64,000 nt of DNA, from positions 744,001 to 808,000 of the forward strand of contig NZ_JAERRA010000001.1 in NCBI RefSeq assembly GCF_016735685.1, given 5' to 3'. The DNA is from Piscinibacter lacus. Lineage in GTDB: Bacteria > Pseudomonadota > Gammaproteobacteria > Burkholderiales > Burkholderiaceae_C. Each line of letters opens with the position of its first letter. Position 1 is the stretch's first letter. The translations under genes were made by a program, and so were the position numbers. Below are positions 8,022 through 19,777 of this stretch, in pieces. The notes under the pieces are model-generated. The model did not search any database, had not been told where the DNA came from, and saw only the letters and a program-made list of their open reading frames with translations.

Positions 8022-9146
8022 TCAGCGCAAGCCGCCGCGGCCCAGGTAGCGCTTGCGCCGGAAGTACATCAGCAGGCCGGCGCCCAGGGCGACCATCACG
8101 GCGCTGGTCGCCCAGACGCCGCCGCTGCTGTGGATCAGCGGCAGAAAGTCGAAATTCATGCCGAAGAAGCCGGTGATCAGGTTCAGCGGCATGAAGACCG
8201 CGGTCAGCACGGTCAGCGTCCGCATGATGTCGTTGGTGCGGTTGCTCTGGGCCGAGAAGTGCATCTGCACCGCGCTCTCGACCGAGCCCTCCAGCCGCCG
8301 CACATGGCTGAGCACCCGCTCGACATGCTCCAGCACATCGCGCGAGCGCACCCGCAGCAGCTCGCGTTCGCGGGCGGCTTGCGGTTCGTGCTCGACCGGC
8401 CATTCGTCGAGCGCGTCGATCCACTCCTGCACCGCGCTGCGCTGGTCCTCGCAGGTGTCTTCCAGCGCGTGCAGGGTGTTGCGGCTGTCGAGCAGCGCCT
8501 GCCAGTTGTCGAAGCGGCTGCGCGGGCCGAGCAGCTCGGCCTGCAAGTAGCCGAGCTGGCGGGTCAGCAGGCGGCGCAGGTCGAGGTAGCTGTCGACCAT
8601 GTGGTTGACGATGCGCAGCATCAGGTCGGCCGGGCTGGCCGGCAGGCGGCCGGCGGCGGGGCGCGCCTCGCTGCCGCTCAGGCTGACCGGCGGGCCGCCG
8701 GCCATCTGCGCCAGCCGGGCGACGAAGAACTCGCGCACCGCGCAGTCGGTCGGGTGCACGGTGATCAGCACCCGGTCGAAGACGGCGAAGCCCACCGGGC
8801 TGGTGTCGATCGAGGCCAGAGCCTGGCGCGCCGTTTGGGCGGTGCCGTGCTGCTCGTCGAGGAAGAGCGCGCTGGTGCCCTGGCCCACCGCCAGGCGGCG
8901 GAAGACCAGCAGGTCGTACCAGCTCGTGTAGTCGTACTGCGAGGGCAGGTGCAGGTTCAGCAGGTCCGACACATGCAAGTCGACCAGGCCGCCGCAGCCC
9001 CAGCGCTGCAACGCCGCCTGCGCCTCGGGCAGGCCGACCTCGAAGGCGCGCCGGCCGCTGGCCAGCCACAGGAAGCCGCTGGCCGGCAGGGCCTCGGGCA
9101 GGGCCTGAAGCTCTTGGAAGCCGTCGTTGACGTGGAAGATGCGCAT
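8022..9146 (-). CDS. CorA family divalent metal transporter
   Basis: A 374-residue protein with a long cytoplasmic N-terminal domain and two C-terminal membrane helices. The pore signature GMN is present at 329-331 (GFFGMNFDFLP), followed by the second helix (about 343-361) and a basic tail FRRKRYLGRG. CorA proteins carry magnesium, cobalt or nickel, while ZntB relatives carry zinc; the sequence alone does not settle which. It is convergent with the glycosylase gene (7-base gap) and lies 15 bases after hemB on the same strand, so it is probably cotranscribed with hemB. Confidence 0.88.
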   Translation of the reverse strand: MRIFHVNDGFQELQALPEALPASGFLWLASGRRAFEVGLPEAQAALQRWGCGGLVDLHVSDLLNLHLPSQYDYTSWYDLLVFRRLAVGQGTSALFLDEQHGTAQTARQALASIDTSPVGFAVFDRVLITVHPTDCAVREFFVARLAQMAGGPPVSLSGSEARPAAGRLPASPADLMLRIVNHMVDSYLDLRRLLTRQLGYLQAELLGPRSRFDNWQALLDSRNTLHALEDTCEDQRSAVQEWIDALDEWPVEHEPQAARERELLRVRSRDVLEHVERVLSHVRRLEGSVESAVQMHFSAQSNRTNDIMRTLTVLTAVFMPLNLITGFFGMNFDFLPLIHSSGGVWATSAVMVALGAGLLMYFRRKRYLGRGGLR

Positions 9147-9161
9147 GGCGGGCCGGCTGCT

Positions 9162-11367
<2,206 letters not shown>

Positions 11368-11427
11368 CAGGGGCTGAACGGGCCGGGCGGAATCCAGCCG
11401 CCCCGGCGCCTGTCCCGGAGCGGCTCG

Positions 11428-11433
11428 CATAAT
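11428..11433 (+). promoter_or_regulatory. -10 box of leaderless hemJ
   Basis: CATAAT followed by six bases and the hemJ ATG at 11440. Transcription would begin at or next to the start codon. No Shine-Dalgarno and no clear -35 are visible. Confidence 0.45.
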
Positions 11434-11439
11434 GGGCCG

Positions 11440-11868
11440 ATGCTCTGGGTCAAAGCCTTTCACATCGTCTTCGTGGCCAGTTGGTTCGCTGGCCTTTTCT
11501 ACTTGCCGCGCATCTTCGTCAACCTGGCGATGGTGCCGGCCGACAGCCATGCCGAGCGCGAGCGCCTGCTGCTGATGGCGCGCAAGCTGCACCGCTTCGC
11601 GGGGCTGCTGATGATCCCGGCCCTGGTGCTCGGCCTGCTGCTGTGGCTGCACTACGGCATCGGCCGCGGCCCGGGCAATGGCTGGCTGCATGCCAAGCTG
11701 CTGCTGGTCGTCGGCATCATCGGCTACCACCACGTCTGCAAGCGCCTGCTGCGCGACTTCGAAGGCTTCGCCAACCGCCGCAGCCACCGCTGGTTCCGGG
11801 TCTTCAACGAGGTCTCGGTGCTGCTCTTCATCGCGGCGGTGGTGCTGGTCGTCGTCAAGCCCTTCTGA
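11440..11868 (+). CDS. hemJ: Protoporphyrinogen IX oxidase HemJ
   Basis: A 142-residue inner-membrane protein with four predicted helices, of the HemJ/UPF0093 family, which oxidises protoporphyrinogen IX to protoporphyrin IX, the penultimate step of heme synthesis. Family marks are the opening WVKAFHIVFVASWFAGLFYLPRIFV with the conserved histidine (H8), LHRFAGLLMIPALVLG, and GWLHAKLLLVVGIIGYHH. The VanZ-like gene starts 10 bases after its stop, so the two are likely cotranscribed. A -10 box six bases before the ATG suggests leaderless expression. Confidence 0.92.
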   Translation: MLWVKAFHIVFVASWFAGLFYLPRIFVNLAMVPADSHAERERLLLMARKLHRFAGLLMIPALVLGLLLWLHYGIGRGPGNGWLHAKLLLVVGIIGYHHVCKRLLRDFEGFANRRSHRWFRVFNEVSVLLFIAAVVLVVVKPF

Positions 11869-11878
11869 CCGGCGCGCG

Positions 11879-12982
11879 ATGGCCGCGGAGCGCAGCTCGG
11901 CCTGGACGCTGGCTGCCGTCTGCGCCGGGCTGATCGTCTACGCGAGCCTGCACCCCTTCATCGACTGGACGGCGCCGCGCGACGGCTGGCTCAGCCTGGG
12001 CCTGCTGCCCTGGCCGCACTACCAGACGCGCTTCGACACCCTGGTCAATGTGCTGGGCTATGCGCCCTTCGGCGCCTTCCTGACCACCGCCCAGTTGCGC
12101 GGCGGCCGCGGGCGGCTGGCGGCCCTGCTCGGCGCCACCCTGGCGGGCGCGCTGCTGAGCCAGGGGCTGGAATCGGTCCAGCATCTGCTGCCGGTGCGGG
12201 TGCCCTCGCGGCTGGACTGGCTCTGCAACACCCTGGGCGCCGCGCTGGGCGCGGCCTTCGTGCTGCTGCTGCATGCGGCGGGGGCGCTGGCGCGCTGGTC
12301 CACGGTGCGGCGGCAGTGCTTCCTGCCGGGGGCGGATTTCGGCCTGGCCCTGCTGTGGCTGTGGCCGCTCGGTCTGCTCTATCCGCCGGCCCTGCCCTTT
12401 GCGCCAGGCCAGGTGCTGCCGCGGCTGCGCGAGCTGGCCGAGGGCGCCCTGGCCGGCACGCCCTGGGCCGACACCCTGCAGGCCGGGCAGGGCGCGCTGC
12501 CCGCCCTGGGCCCGCTGGGCAGCGTGATCACCGTCAGCCTGGGCGCGCTGGCGCCCTGCCTGGTGGCCTCGGCGATCACCGCCCCCGGCCCCCGGCGGGC
12601 CGGCCTGCTGGTCGGCGCCCTGCTGCTGGCGGTGGGCACCAGCACCCTGTCGACGGCGCTGAATTTCGGCCCCGAGCATGCCCTGGCCTGGTGGACGCCG
12701 CCGGTCGCGCCCGCCCTGGCCCTGGCCGCGCTGCTGGCCCTGTTGCTGGTGCCGCTGCCGGCCCGGCGGGTGGCGCAGCTCGGCCTGCCGCTGCTGGCCG
12801 CGGGCCTGCTGCTGGCCAATCTCGCGCCCGAGGATCCCTATGTGGAAGCCAGCCTGCAGGGCTGGGAGCAGGGCCGCTTCATCCGCTTCCACGGCATCTC
12901 GCAGTGGGTGGGCTGGCTGTGGCCGGCCGCCGCCCTGCTGGGCCTGCTGCGCCTGGCGACGACGCCCGCCGGCCGGCGCTGA
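11879..12982 (+). CDS. VanZ-like family membrane protein
   Basis: A 367-residue polytopic membrane protein. The first ~135 residues match the VanZ-like fold: LIVYASLHPFIDW, RFDTLVNVLGYAPFGAFL, QGLESVQHLLPVRVPSRLDWLCNTLGAALGA. The rest is six or more further hydrophobic helices. VanZ gives low-level teicoplanin resistance in enterococci, but most proteins with this domain have no known role. The start is the first ATG after hemJ, ten bases downstream, and matches the onset of the first helix. nnrU follows after 62 bases. Confidence 0.82.
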   Translation: MAAERSSAWTLAAVCAGLIVYASLHPFIDWTAPRDGWLSLGLLPWPHYQTRFDTLVNVLGYAPFGAFLTTAQLRGGRGRLAALLGATLAGALLSQGLESVQHLLPVRVPSRLDWLCNTLGAALGAAFVLLLHAAGALARWSTVRRQCFLPGADFGLALLWLWPLGLLYPPALPFAPGQVLPRLRELAEGALAGTPWADTLQAGQGALPALGPLGSVITVSLGALAPCLVASAITAPGPRRAGLLVGALLLAVGTSTLSTALNFGPEHALAWWTPPVAPALALAALLALLLVPLPARRVAQLGLPLLAAGLLLANLAPEDPYVEASLQGWEQGRFIRFHGISQWVGWLWPAAALLGLLRLATTPAGRR

Positions 12983-13044
12983 GGGCCGGCGCTGGTGACA
13001 ATGCGCCCGCGGCCGATGGGGCCGCGCTGCACGGAGCCCGCCTC

Positions 13045-13629
13045 ATGACCCTGCTGATCCTCGGCCTGCTGATTTTCCTGGGCGTGCATTCCGCCCGCAT
13101 CCTGGCCGAGCCGGCCCGGCTGGCGCTGATCGACCGCCTCGGCCCCGGCGCCTGGAAGCTGGGCTACAGCCTGGCCTCGGCCCTGGGCCTGGTGCTGATC
13201 GTGATGGGCTATGCCGCCGCGCGCGAGCAGCCCCTGCTGCTGTGGACCCCGCCCGCCGCCATGCGCCATGTCGCGGCCCTGCTGACGCTGCCGGCCTTCG
13301 TGCTGCTGGTGGCTTCGCAGATTCCGGGCAATGCCCTGCGCGCGCGCCTGGGGCATCCGATGGTGCTGGGCGTCAAGCTCTGGGGCCTGGGGCATCTGCT
13401 GGCCAACGGCACGCTGGCCGACCTGCTGCTGTTCGGCAGCTTCACCGTGTGGGCGGTGCTGGCCTTCCGGGCCGCGCGTCAGCGCGACCGGGCCAGCGGC
13501 GCCGTGCGCGCGACGGGCCGCATGCTGCCCACCCTGCTGACGGTCGGCCTCGGCCTGGGCGCCTGGGCGCTGTTCGCGCTCAAGCTGCATGTCGAGTGGA
13601 TCGGCGTGGCGCCCTTCGCCCGCGGCTGA
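13045..13629 (+). CDS. NnrU family membrane protein
   Basis: A 194-residue integral membrane protein with about five helices. LLIFLGVHSARIL, LGPGAWKLGYSLASALGLVLIVMGY and HPMVLGVKLWGLGHLLANGTLADLLLFGSF are typical of the NnrU family, which includes a protein needed for nitric oxide/nitrite metabolism in Rhodobacter. No denitrification genes lie nearby, so the role here is open. The gene is convergent with the tad operon, 21 bases away; no terminator is visible in that gap. Confidence 0.85.
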   Translation: MTLLILGLLIFLGVHSARILAEPARLALIDRLGPGAWKLGYSLASALGLVLIVMGYAAAREQPLLLWTPPAAMRHVAALLTLPAFVLLVASQIPGNALRARLGHPMVLGVKLWGLGHLLANGTLADLLLFGSFTVWAVLAFRAARQRDRASGAVRATGRMLPTLLTVGLGLGAWALFALKLHVEWIGVAPFARG

Positions 13630-13650
13630 AGCACAGCCGCGGCGCGCGGC

Positions 13651-15321
13651 TCAGTAGACCAGCTCGGCCTGGTTGCACTGCAGGCGGATCTGGTTCACGT
13701 CGGCATAGCCGATTTCCAGGCCCAGCGGGGACAACACGCCGTCGAGCAGGGGCGTGATCGCCGTCAGCACGCTGCTGAGCAGGCCCTCGATCAGCGGAAT
13801 CAGGGTCGAGAGCAGGGGGTTGACGATGAGGCCCACCAGGCCCAGCACGCCCGAGGTGTCGAGGCTCAGTTGCAGCGAGCCTGGCCGCAAGGCATGGGCC
13901 AGTGCGCCGCCCAGCGAGGTGCCGACCCGGTAGCTGCCGTCATTGACCGGCTCGGTCGCGCCGCTGCCGTAACTCAGCGGCGCCGCGCTGGAGTTGATCG
14001 CCTGCACATTCACATAGCCGCGCAGGCCCACGTTCACCAGGCCCAGCACATTGATGTTGGCCAGCGCTGCGGGCTGGGTGTTGGTGGCGCAGGTCTCGGG
14101 CGAGCTGAGGGTGCCGGTGGCCGCCGAGCGGCTCAGGCAGAGGCTGGCCACGCCGGTCTGGGCACTGAGCTGCACCCGCGATTCGGCAAAGCTGCGGCCG
14201 CATTGCAGGGCCGTCACGGTGGCCCGGGCCGGCGCCGCCTCCAGGGCCAGGGGCAACTGGATGGCGGTGCTGGCGACGCCGAGGTTGAGATTGAGCAGGG
14301 TCAGGTTGAGCCGCAGCCGCGTCTGCGCCGTCTTGGCGCTGGCGCCGACGCCGCCCACCGCGATCTGCGGCGGCTCGATGATGCGCAGGCCCAGCGTCAG
14401 GCTGGCCAGCGGCCCCAGGTTGAGGCCGGTGTTCACGGCGATGAACCTGTTGTGGTTGGCGACCTGGGCGCCGACGGTGAGCAGCTCCAGCACATTGATG
14501 CGGGCCTCGGCCGCCGCGGCATCGGTGAGCGCATTCACATTGAGCAGGTCGCCCACCGGCACATTCAGCGACTGCGCCTGCACCGCCAGGGCATTGAGCG
14601 CATTGATGGCCAGGGCCTGATCCGGCCCGAGGGCATTCGCCGCGGCGAGCAGCAGGTCGCCCAGGGTGATGTTGCTGGCGAGCAGCTCGTCGACGGTGCC
14701 CAGGCGCAGGGGATCGGCCTGCACCAGGTCGAGCAGCCGCACCCGGGCATTCGCCAGGCCCTGGTAGCTGGCCAGGCTCAAGTTGACGCTGCTGCGCAGC
14801 AGGCCCGAGAGCAGGGCATTGAGCGGGCTGGCATCGGTCAGCGCCGCCACGCCCGAACCGACCGAGATGGTGGTGATGGGCGTGATGGCGGCCGTGGCCT
14901 CGGCCGTGACCGTGCGGTCGGTCGAGCCGAACAAGCCGAAGAAGTACGGCACCTCGCGCGACAGCCGCACCCGCACGGCATTGAAGGGCGCCGCACCGAC
15001 GCTGAAGAAACGCGGCGCCGCACCGGCCTGCGGATCCCAGCGTCCGCATTCCGCGGTGCTGGTCGCGGCGGTGGTGGGCAGGCCGTTGCGCTGCGCGACC
15101 GAGCGGGCGGTGGGGGTAGCCGTCGAGCAGGCCGGGTCGACGATCTGGGTGGCCGCCAGCGCGGCCGCGTCGGCCGCCTTTTGCAGGATGCGCCGCTGCG
15201 AGAAGACATTGCCCACGTCCAGCACCATCAGCGCGGCCAGGGCCAAGCCCAGCGCCGCCACGCCGATCAGCATGGCAGCACCGCGCTCGCGCGGTCGCCG
15301 CAGGCTGGACAGGCGGCGCAT
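13651..15321 (-). CDS. tadG: TadG-like pilus assembly protein
   Basis: The last gene of the tad operon, 556 residues. The N terminus has the Tad-G/pseudopilin-like pattern: a basic start, then [45 protein letters not shown] (about 13-57), a membrane anchor followed by a helix. The remainder is a long predicted periplasmic region rich in alanine, asparagine and leucine, with cysteines at about 64, 92, 375, 394, 413 and 549. TadG-type proteins are minor, possibly adhesive or anchoring, parts of the Flp pilus system. It begins one base after the DUF3613 gene stops, indicating translational coupling. Confidence 0.85.
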   Translation of the reverse strand: MRRLSSLRRPRERGAAMLIGVAALGLALAALMVLDVGNVFSQRRILQKAADAAALAATQIVDPACSTATPTARSVAQRNGLPTTAATSTAECGRWDPQAGAAPRFFSVGAAPFNAVRVRLSREVPYFFGLFGSTDRTVTAEATAAITPITTISVGSGVAALTDASPLNALLSGLLRSSVNLSLASYQGLANARVRLLDLVQADPLRLGTVDELLASNITLGDLLLAAANALGPDQALAINALNALAVQAQSLNVPVGDLLNVNALTDAAAAEARINVLELLTVGAQVANHNRFIAVNTGLNLGPLASLTLGLRIIEPPQIAVGGVGASAKTAQTRLRLNLTLLNLNLGVASTAIQLPLALEAAPARATVTALQCGRSFAESRVQLSAQTGVASLCLSRSAATGTLSSPETCATNTQPAALANINVLGLVNVGLRGYVNVQAINSSAAPLSYGSGATEPVNDGSYRVGTSLGGALAHALRPGSLQLSLDTSGVLGLVGLIVNPLLSTLIPLIEGLLSSVLTAITPLLDGVLSPLGLEIGYADVNQIRLQCNQAELVY

Positions 15322-15322
15322 C

Positions 15323-15688
15323 TCAGCGCATCCCGCCCGAGCTGCTGCCCCCGGTCGAGGACGGGACGGCCGCTGCCGTGCCCGTCACCGCGCTGGGGCT
15401 GGCCGCGCCCGTTCCCACCGGCATGCGGAAGCTGTCGACATAGCGCTTCCAGGTGGCGGAAGCCACTTCGCCGGGCACCGGATGGCTGCGGCCCGCCTGG
15501 CGGTTGCTGCGTTGCAACTCCATCCAGGCGCGCGTGCTGTGGCCGACCTGGCCTTCGGCGGCGGTTTCCGGCGCGGCCGGGGCGGGCGCGCCGTCCTGGG
15601 CCTGCAAGCTGCCCGCGGCCAGCAGGCCCAGCAGCAGGGCGGCCGTCCGACCGAGCGGGCGGAAGGTGGGGAGGGGATTCAGGTTCAT
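15323..15688 (-). CDS. DUF3613 family exported protein of the tad locus
   Basis: A 121-residue protein with a signal peptide (AALLLGLLAAGSLQAQ, cleavage near residue 31). The central part, GHSTRAWMELQRSNRQAGRSHPVPGEVASATWKRYVDSFR, is the short conserved segment of DUF3613; the C terminus is a Ser/Gly/Ala-rich tail. Proteins of this family are found in tad loci of Burkholderiales and have no defined role. The gene overlaps tadD by four bases upstream and nearly touches tadG downstream, so it is part of the pilus operon. Confidence 0.75.
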   Translation of the reverse strand: MNLNPLPTFRPLGRTAALLLGLLAAGSLQAQDGAPAPAAPETAAEGQVGHSTRAWMELQRSNRQAGRSHPVPGEVASATWKRYVDSFRMPVGTGAASPSAVTGTAAAVPSSTGGSSSGGMR

Positions 15689-16509
15689 CGGGGCACTCCG
15701 GACGAAGCGGCGGCAGAAGGAGGAAGGGGCGGCCGGGCCGGCGCCGGCAGGCGCGGCAGGCGGTAGTCGAACTGGAGGTTCAGGCCAGCGTTCGGCGCGG
15801 TTGCCGGCGCCGGGCTGCGCGGCTGCTCGGCGGCCGGCGGCGCGAGCATGCTGCGCACGATCTGCCGGGTGGCCTCGCTCAGGCCCGGCCGGGCCAGCAC
15901 GGCCTCGGTCGCGGCCTTGTCGCCCACGCTGGCGTGGTAGAGCGCCAGGTTGGCCAGGATGCGCGGATCGTTGGGCGCGAGCTGGGCGGCGGTGAAGATC
16001 GGGCCGCGCGCCTCCCCGAAGCGCTGGCTGGCCAGCAGGGCATAGCCCAGGTCGCTTTGCAGCACCGGGTTGGTGGGCTCCAGCGCGGCGGCCCGGGCCA
16101 GCAGCGTGGCAGCCTGCGGCATGTCGCCCCGCGCACCGGCCAGCAGGCCCAGGCCGTGGTGACCGGCCGCTGCGCGCGGGGTGTCGAGCAGGCGGGTGTA
16201 GACGCGGCCGGCCGCCTCGCCCTGGCCGGTGGCGCGAAGGGCCTCGGCGCGCAGCATCAGGCTGTCGGCGCTTTCGCCGAACTCGGCCTCGTAGCTCTGG
16301 AGGTGGGCCAGCACCGCATAGTGCTGGCCGCTGGCGCGCAGCTCGCCGAGCACCGAGAGGTAGGCCTGGCGCGGATCGGCCGCCGGGCGCTCGCCCGCAG
16401 CCTCGGGCGTCGACGGGCGGCTGCCCGGGCCGATCTCGGGCGCAGCCCGGGCCGCCAGGGCGGCAAGCAGCAGCGCGGCAAGCAGGGCGGCGTGGCGGAT
16501 GGGTCTCAT
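15685..16509 (-). CDS. tadD: TadD-like TPR protein
   Basis: A 274-residue exported protein (signal peptide LLAALLLAALAARA, cleavage near residue 23). Residues about 47-215 contain tetratricopeptide-like repeats, including GHHGLGLLAGARGDMPQAATLLARAAALEPTNP and SDLGYALLASQRFGEA. TadD proteins help assembly or secretion of the Flp pilus, probably as pilotins or scaffolds. The C terminus is proline/alanine-rich. It lies nine bases after tadC and overlaps the DUF3613 gene by four bases. Confidence 0.85.
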   Translation of the reverse strand: MRPIRHAALLAALLLAALAARAAPEIGPGSRPSTPEAAGERPAADPRQAYLSVLGELRASGQHYAVLAHLQSYEAEFGESADSLMLRAEALRATGQGEAAGRVYTRLLDTPRAAAGHHGLGLLAGARGDMPQAATLLARAAALEPTNPVLQSDLGYALLASQRFGEARGPIFTAAQLAPNDPRILANLALYHASVGDKAATEAVLARPGLSEATRQIVRSMLAPPAAEQPRSPAPATAPNAGLNLQFDYRLPRLPAPARPPLPPSAAASSGVPR

Positions 16510-16518
16510 GAGGCCTTC

Positions 16519-17490
16519 TCAGATCCGGGCCAGCGAACGCACGATGGCCAGGAAGCCCGGGCCGGCCACCACGATCAGCAGGGCCGGCAGCAGGGTGATG
16601 ACCATGACGCCGGTCATCTTCACGTTCAGCCGGCCGACCTGCTCGCGCAGCGCGGCACGGCGCTTCTCGCGGATGCGTTCGCCGAACTGGCGCAGCGGCT
16701 CCTGCACCGCGCCGCCGTGGCGGTCGATCTGGCCGAGCAGGGTCACCAGATTGGCCAGGTCCTCGCTCTGGTAGACGCGGGCCAGGCGGCGCAGGGTGTC
16801 GGCGCGGTTGCGGCCGGCGGCGAACTGGCGGTTGGCCGATTCCAGTTCCTCGCCCAGCACCGGCAGCACATGGCCGAAGTCGCTGGCGATGATTTGCAGG
16901 GTCTGGTCCAGGCTGATGCCGGTGCCCTGCAGCAGCTTGAGCAGGTCGATCAGCAGCGGGGTTTCCTCGTGCGCTTGCTTCATGCGCCGCGCGGCCAGGC
17001 TGCGCAGCATGATCTTGGGCAGCATCAGGCCCAGCACCAGGCCGCCCAGCCACAGCAGCAGCGCGCGCAGCGGGTCGTCCGGCCGCGGCAGCAGCACCAT
17101 GGCGGCCAGGGTGAACAGGCCCAGGCACAGCAGCCGCGCGATCAGGTAGAGGCCGCGGTGGTGGCGCGCATGGAAGCCGGCCTGGTCGAGCAGGCTGCGG
17201 TCCTCCTGCGCGACCAGGGCGCGGCCCAGGCTCTGGTCGAGCAGGGTGAAGAGCGGCTGCAGGAAGGCCAGTTGCGGCGGCGGCGCGCCCAGGGTGGAAA
17301 GGTCGGTGTCGTCGAGCAGATCGCTCGCATCCTGGCGGCGCAGGGCGACCGCGCGTTCCAGGTGCTCGCTGCTGCGCTGGCGGGCGCGGCGCCGCAGCAG
17401 CACGGCCAGGCCCAGCAGCAGCAGGGCCAGCAGGAGGGCCGCAGCGGCGGCCAGCAGCAGCATGGGCAGGGGGTTGGCGCTCGGGTTCAT
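16519..17490 (-). CDS. tadC: Tad pilus inner-membrane platform protein TadC
   Basis: A 323-residue type II secretion F-domain protein. It has an N-terminal helix (about 8-30), central helices (about 135-160), the F-domain segment LLIDLLKLLQGTGISLDQTLQIIASDFGHVLPVLGEEL and C-terminal helices ending FLAIVRSLARI. With TadB it forms the inner-membrane platform on which the TadA ATPase acts. Its start lies one base from the tadB stop. Confidence 0.92.
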   Translation of the reverse strand: MNPSANPLPMLLLAAAAALLLALLLLGLAVLLRRRARQRSSEHLERAVALRRQDASDLLDDTDLSTLGAPPPQLAFLQPLFTLLDQSLGRALVAQEDRSLLDQAGFHARHHRGLYLIARLLCLGLFTLAAMVLLPRPDDPLRALLLWLGGLVLGLMLPKIMLRSLAARRMKQAHEETPLLIDLLKLLQGTGISLDQTLQIIASDFGHVLPVLGEELESANRQFAAGRNRADTLRRLARVYQSEDLANLVTLLGQIDRHGGAVQEPLRQFGERIREKRRAALREQVGRLNVKMTGVMVITLLPALLIVVAGPGFLAIVRSLARI

Positions 17491-17491
17491 C

Positions 17492-18449
17492 TCAGCGCAG
17501 CCGGGCCAGCCGGTACATCAGGTAGCTGCCCAGCAATTGCAGGGCAAAGGCGCCGATCAGCAGCATCTGGCCGGTCGGGTCGACCCACATGCCCGAGAGG
17601 TAGGCCGCATTGAAGAACAGGATGCTCAGGCCCACCCCGGCCGGCAGCAGGGCCAGGATCCAGGCCGACATGCGGGTCTCGGCCGAGAGCGCGACCAGCT
17701 CCTGCTGGGCCTGCTCGCGGTCGCGCATGAAGACGGCCACCCGCTCCAGCACCTGGTCGACCCGGCCGCCGTACTGGATGCTCATGCGCACCACGGCGCC
17801 GAAGAGCAGCAGTGGCGGAAAGCCGTAGACGGTGCCGGCCTGCTCCAGCGCGCGGTCCAGGTCGGCACCGGCGCGCACGCGCTGGCCGACCGCCTCGAAG
17901 CAGGTGCGCAGCGGGCCGCGGGTGGTGGCGATGGCCGAGAGGAAGGCCGCCGGAATGCTCTGGCCCACCGCCAGCAGGCGGACCATGGTGTCGATGAAGG
18001 GCGGCAGGGCATGGGTCATGGCCTGGGTCTGGCGCTGCATGCGCAGGCCCAGCACCAGGGCCGTCAGCGCCACGCCGATGGCCAGGCCCAGCAGGCCGAC
18101 CGCCGGGTTGGACTTGAGCCCGACGAACAGGCCCAGCAGCGGCGCAGGCGCGAGCACCAGCAGGCCGTGGCGCAGGCCCGGCCGCAGGCCGGCGCGGTGC
18201 AGCAGGCGCGACCAGGGCCCGGCGCCCCGGGCGCTCAGCGAGACCTGGCGCGCCCCGTTCGGCAGGGTCTCGCCGGGCAGCGTGGCGGCCACGGGCGACG
18301 ACTCGGCCGCGCCGTGACGCACGGCGGCCAGGCGCTCGTCGAGAAAACTCGCCGCACGGCGGGCCTCGCCCCGCTGGCGCATCGCGCCCCACAGGCCCAG
18401 GCCCAGGGCGAGCAGCAGCAGCGCCGCCGCCAGGAGGATCAGGACGTGG

Positions 18450-18466
<17 letters not shown>
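17492..18466 (-). CDS. tadB: Tad pilus inner-membrane platform protein TadB
   Basis: A 324-residue F-domain membrane protein. An N-terminal helix (about 7-27) is followed by paired helices (about 109-136), the T2SSF domain with LPPFIDTMVRLLAVGQSIPAAFLSAIATTRGPL, and two C-terminal helices. It pairs with TadC in the pilus platform. The start overlaps the end of tadA by 17 bases, a tight translational coupling. Confidence 0.92.
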
Positions 18467-19766
<1,300 letters not shown>

Positions 19767-19777
19767 GTCGGCTGTCC

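Noticed and set aside
13870..17613. 1247-codon plus-strand open frame opposite the tad genes
   Set aside because: It is antisense to tadG, DUF3613, tadD and tadC, which have clear families. Its composition (His/Gln/Arg/Ala-rich) is that of a GC-rich shadow frame.
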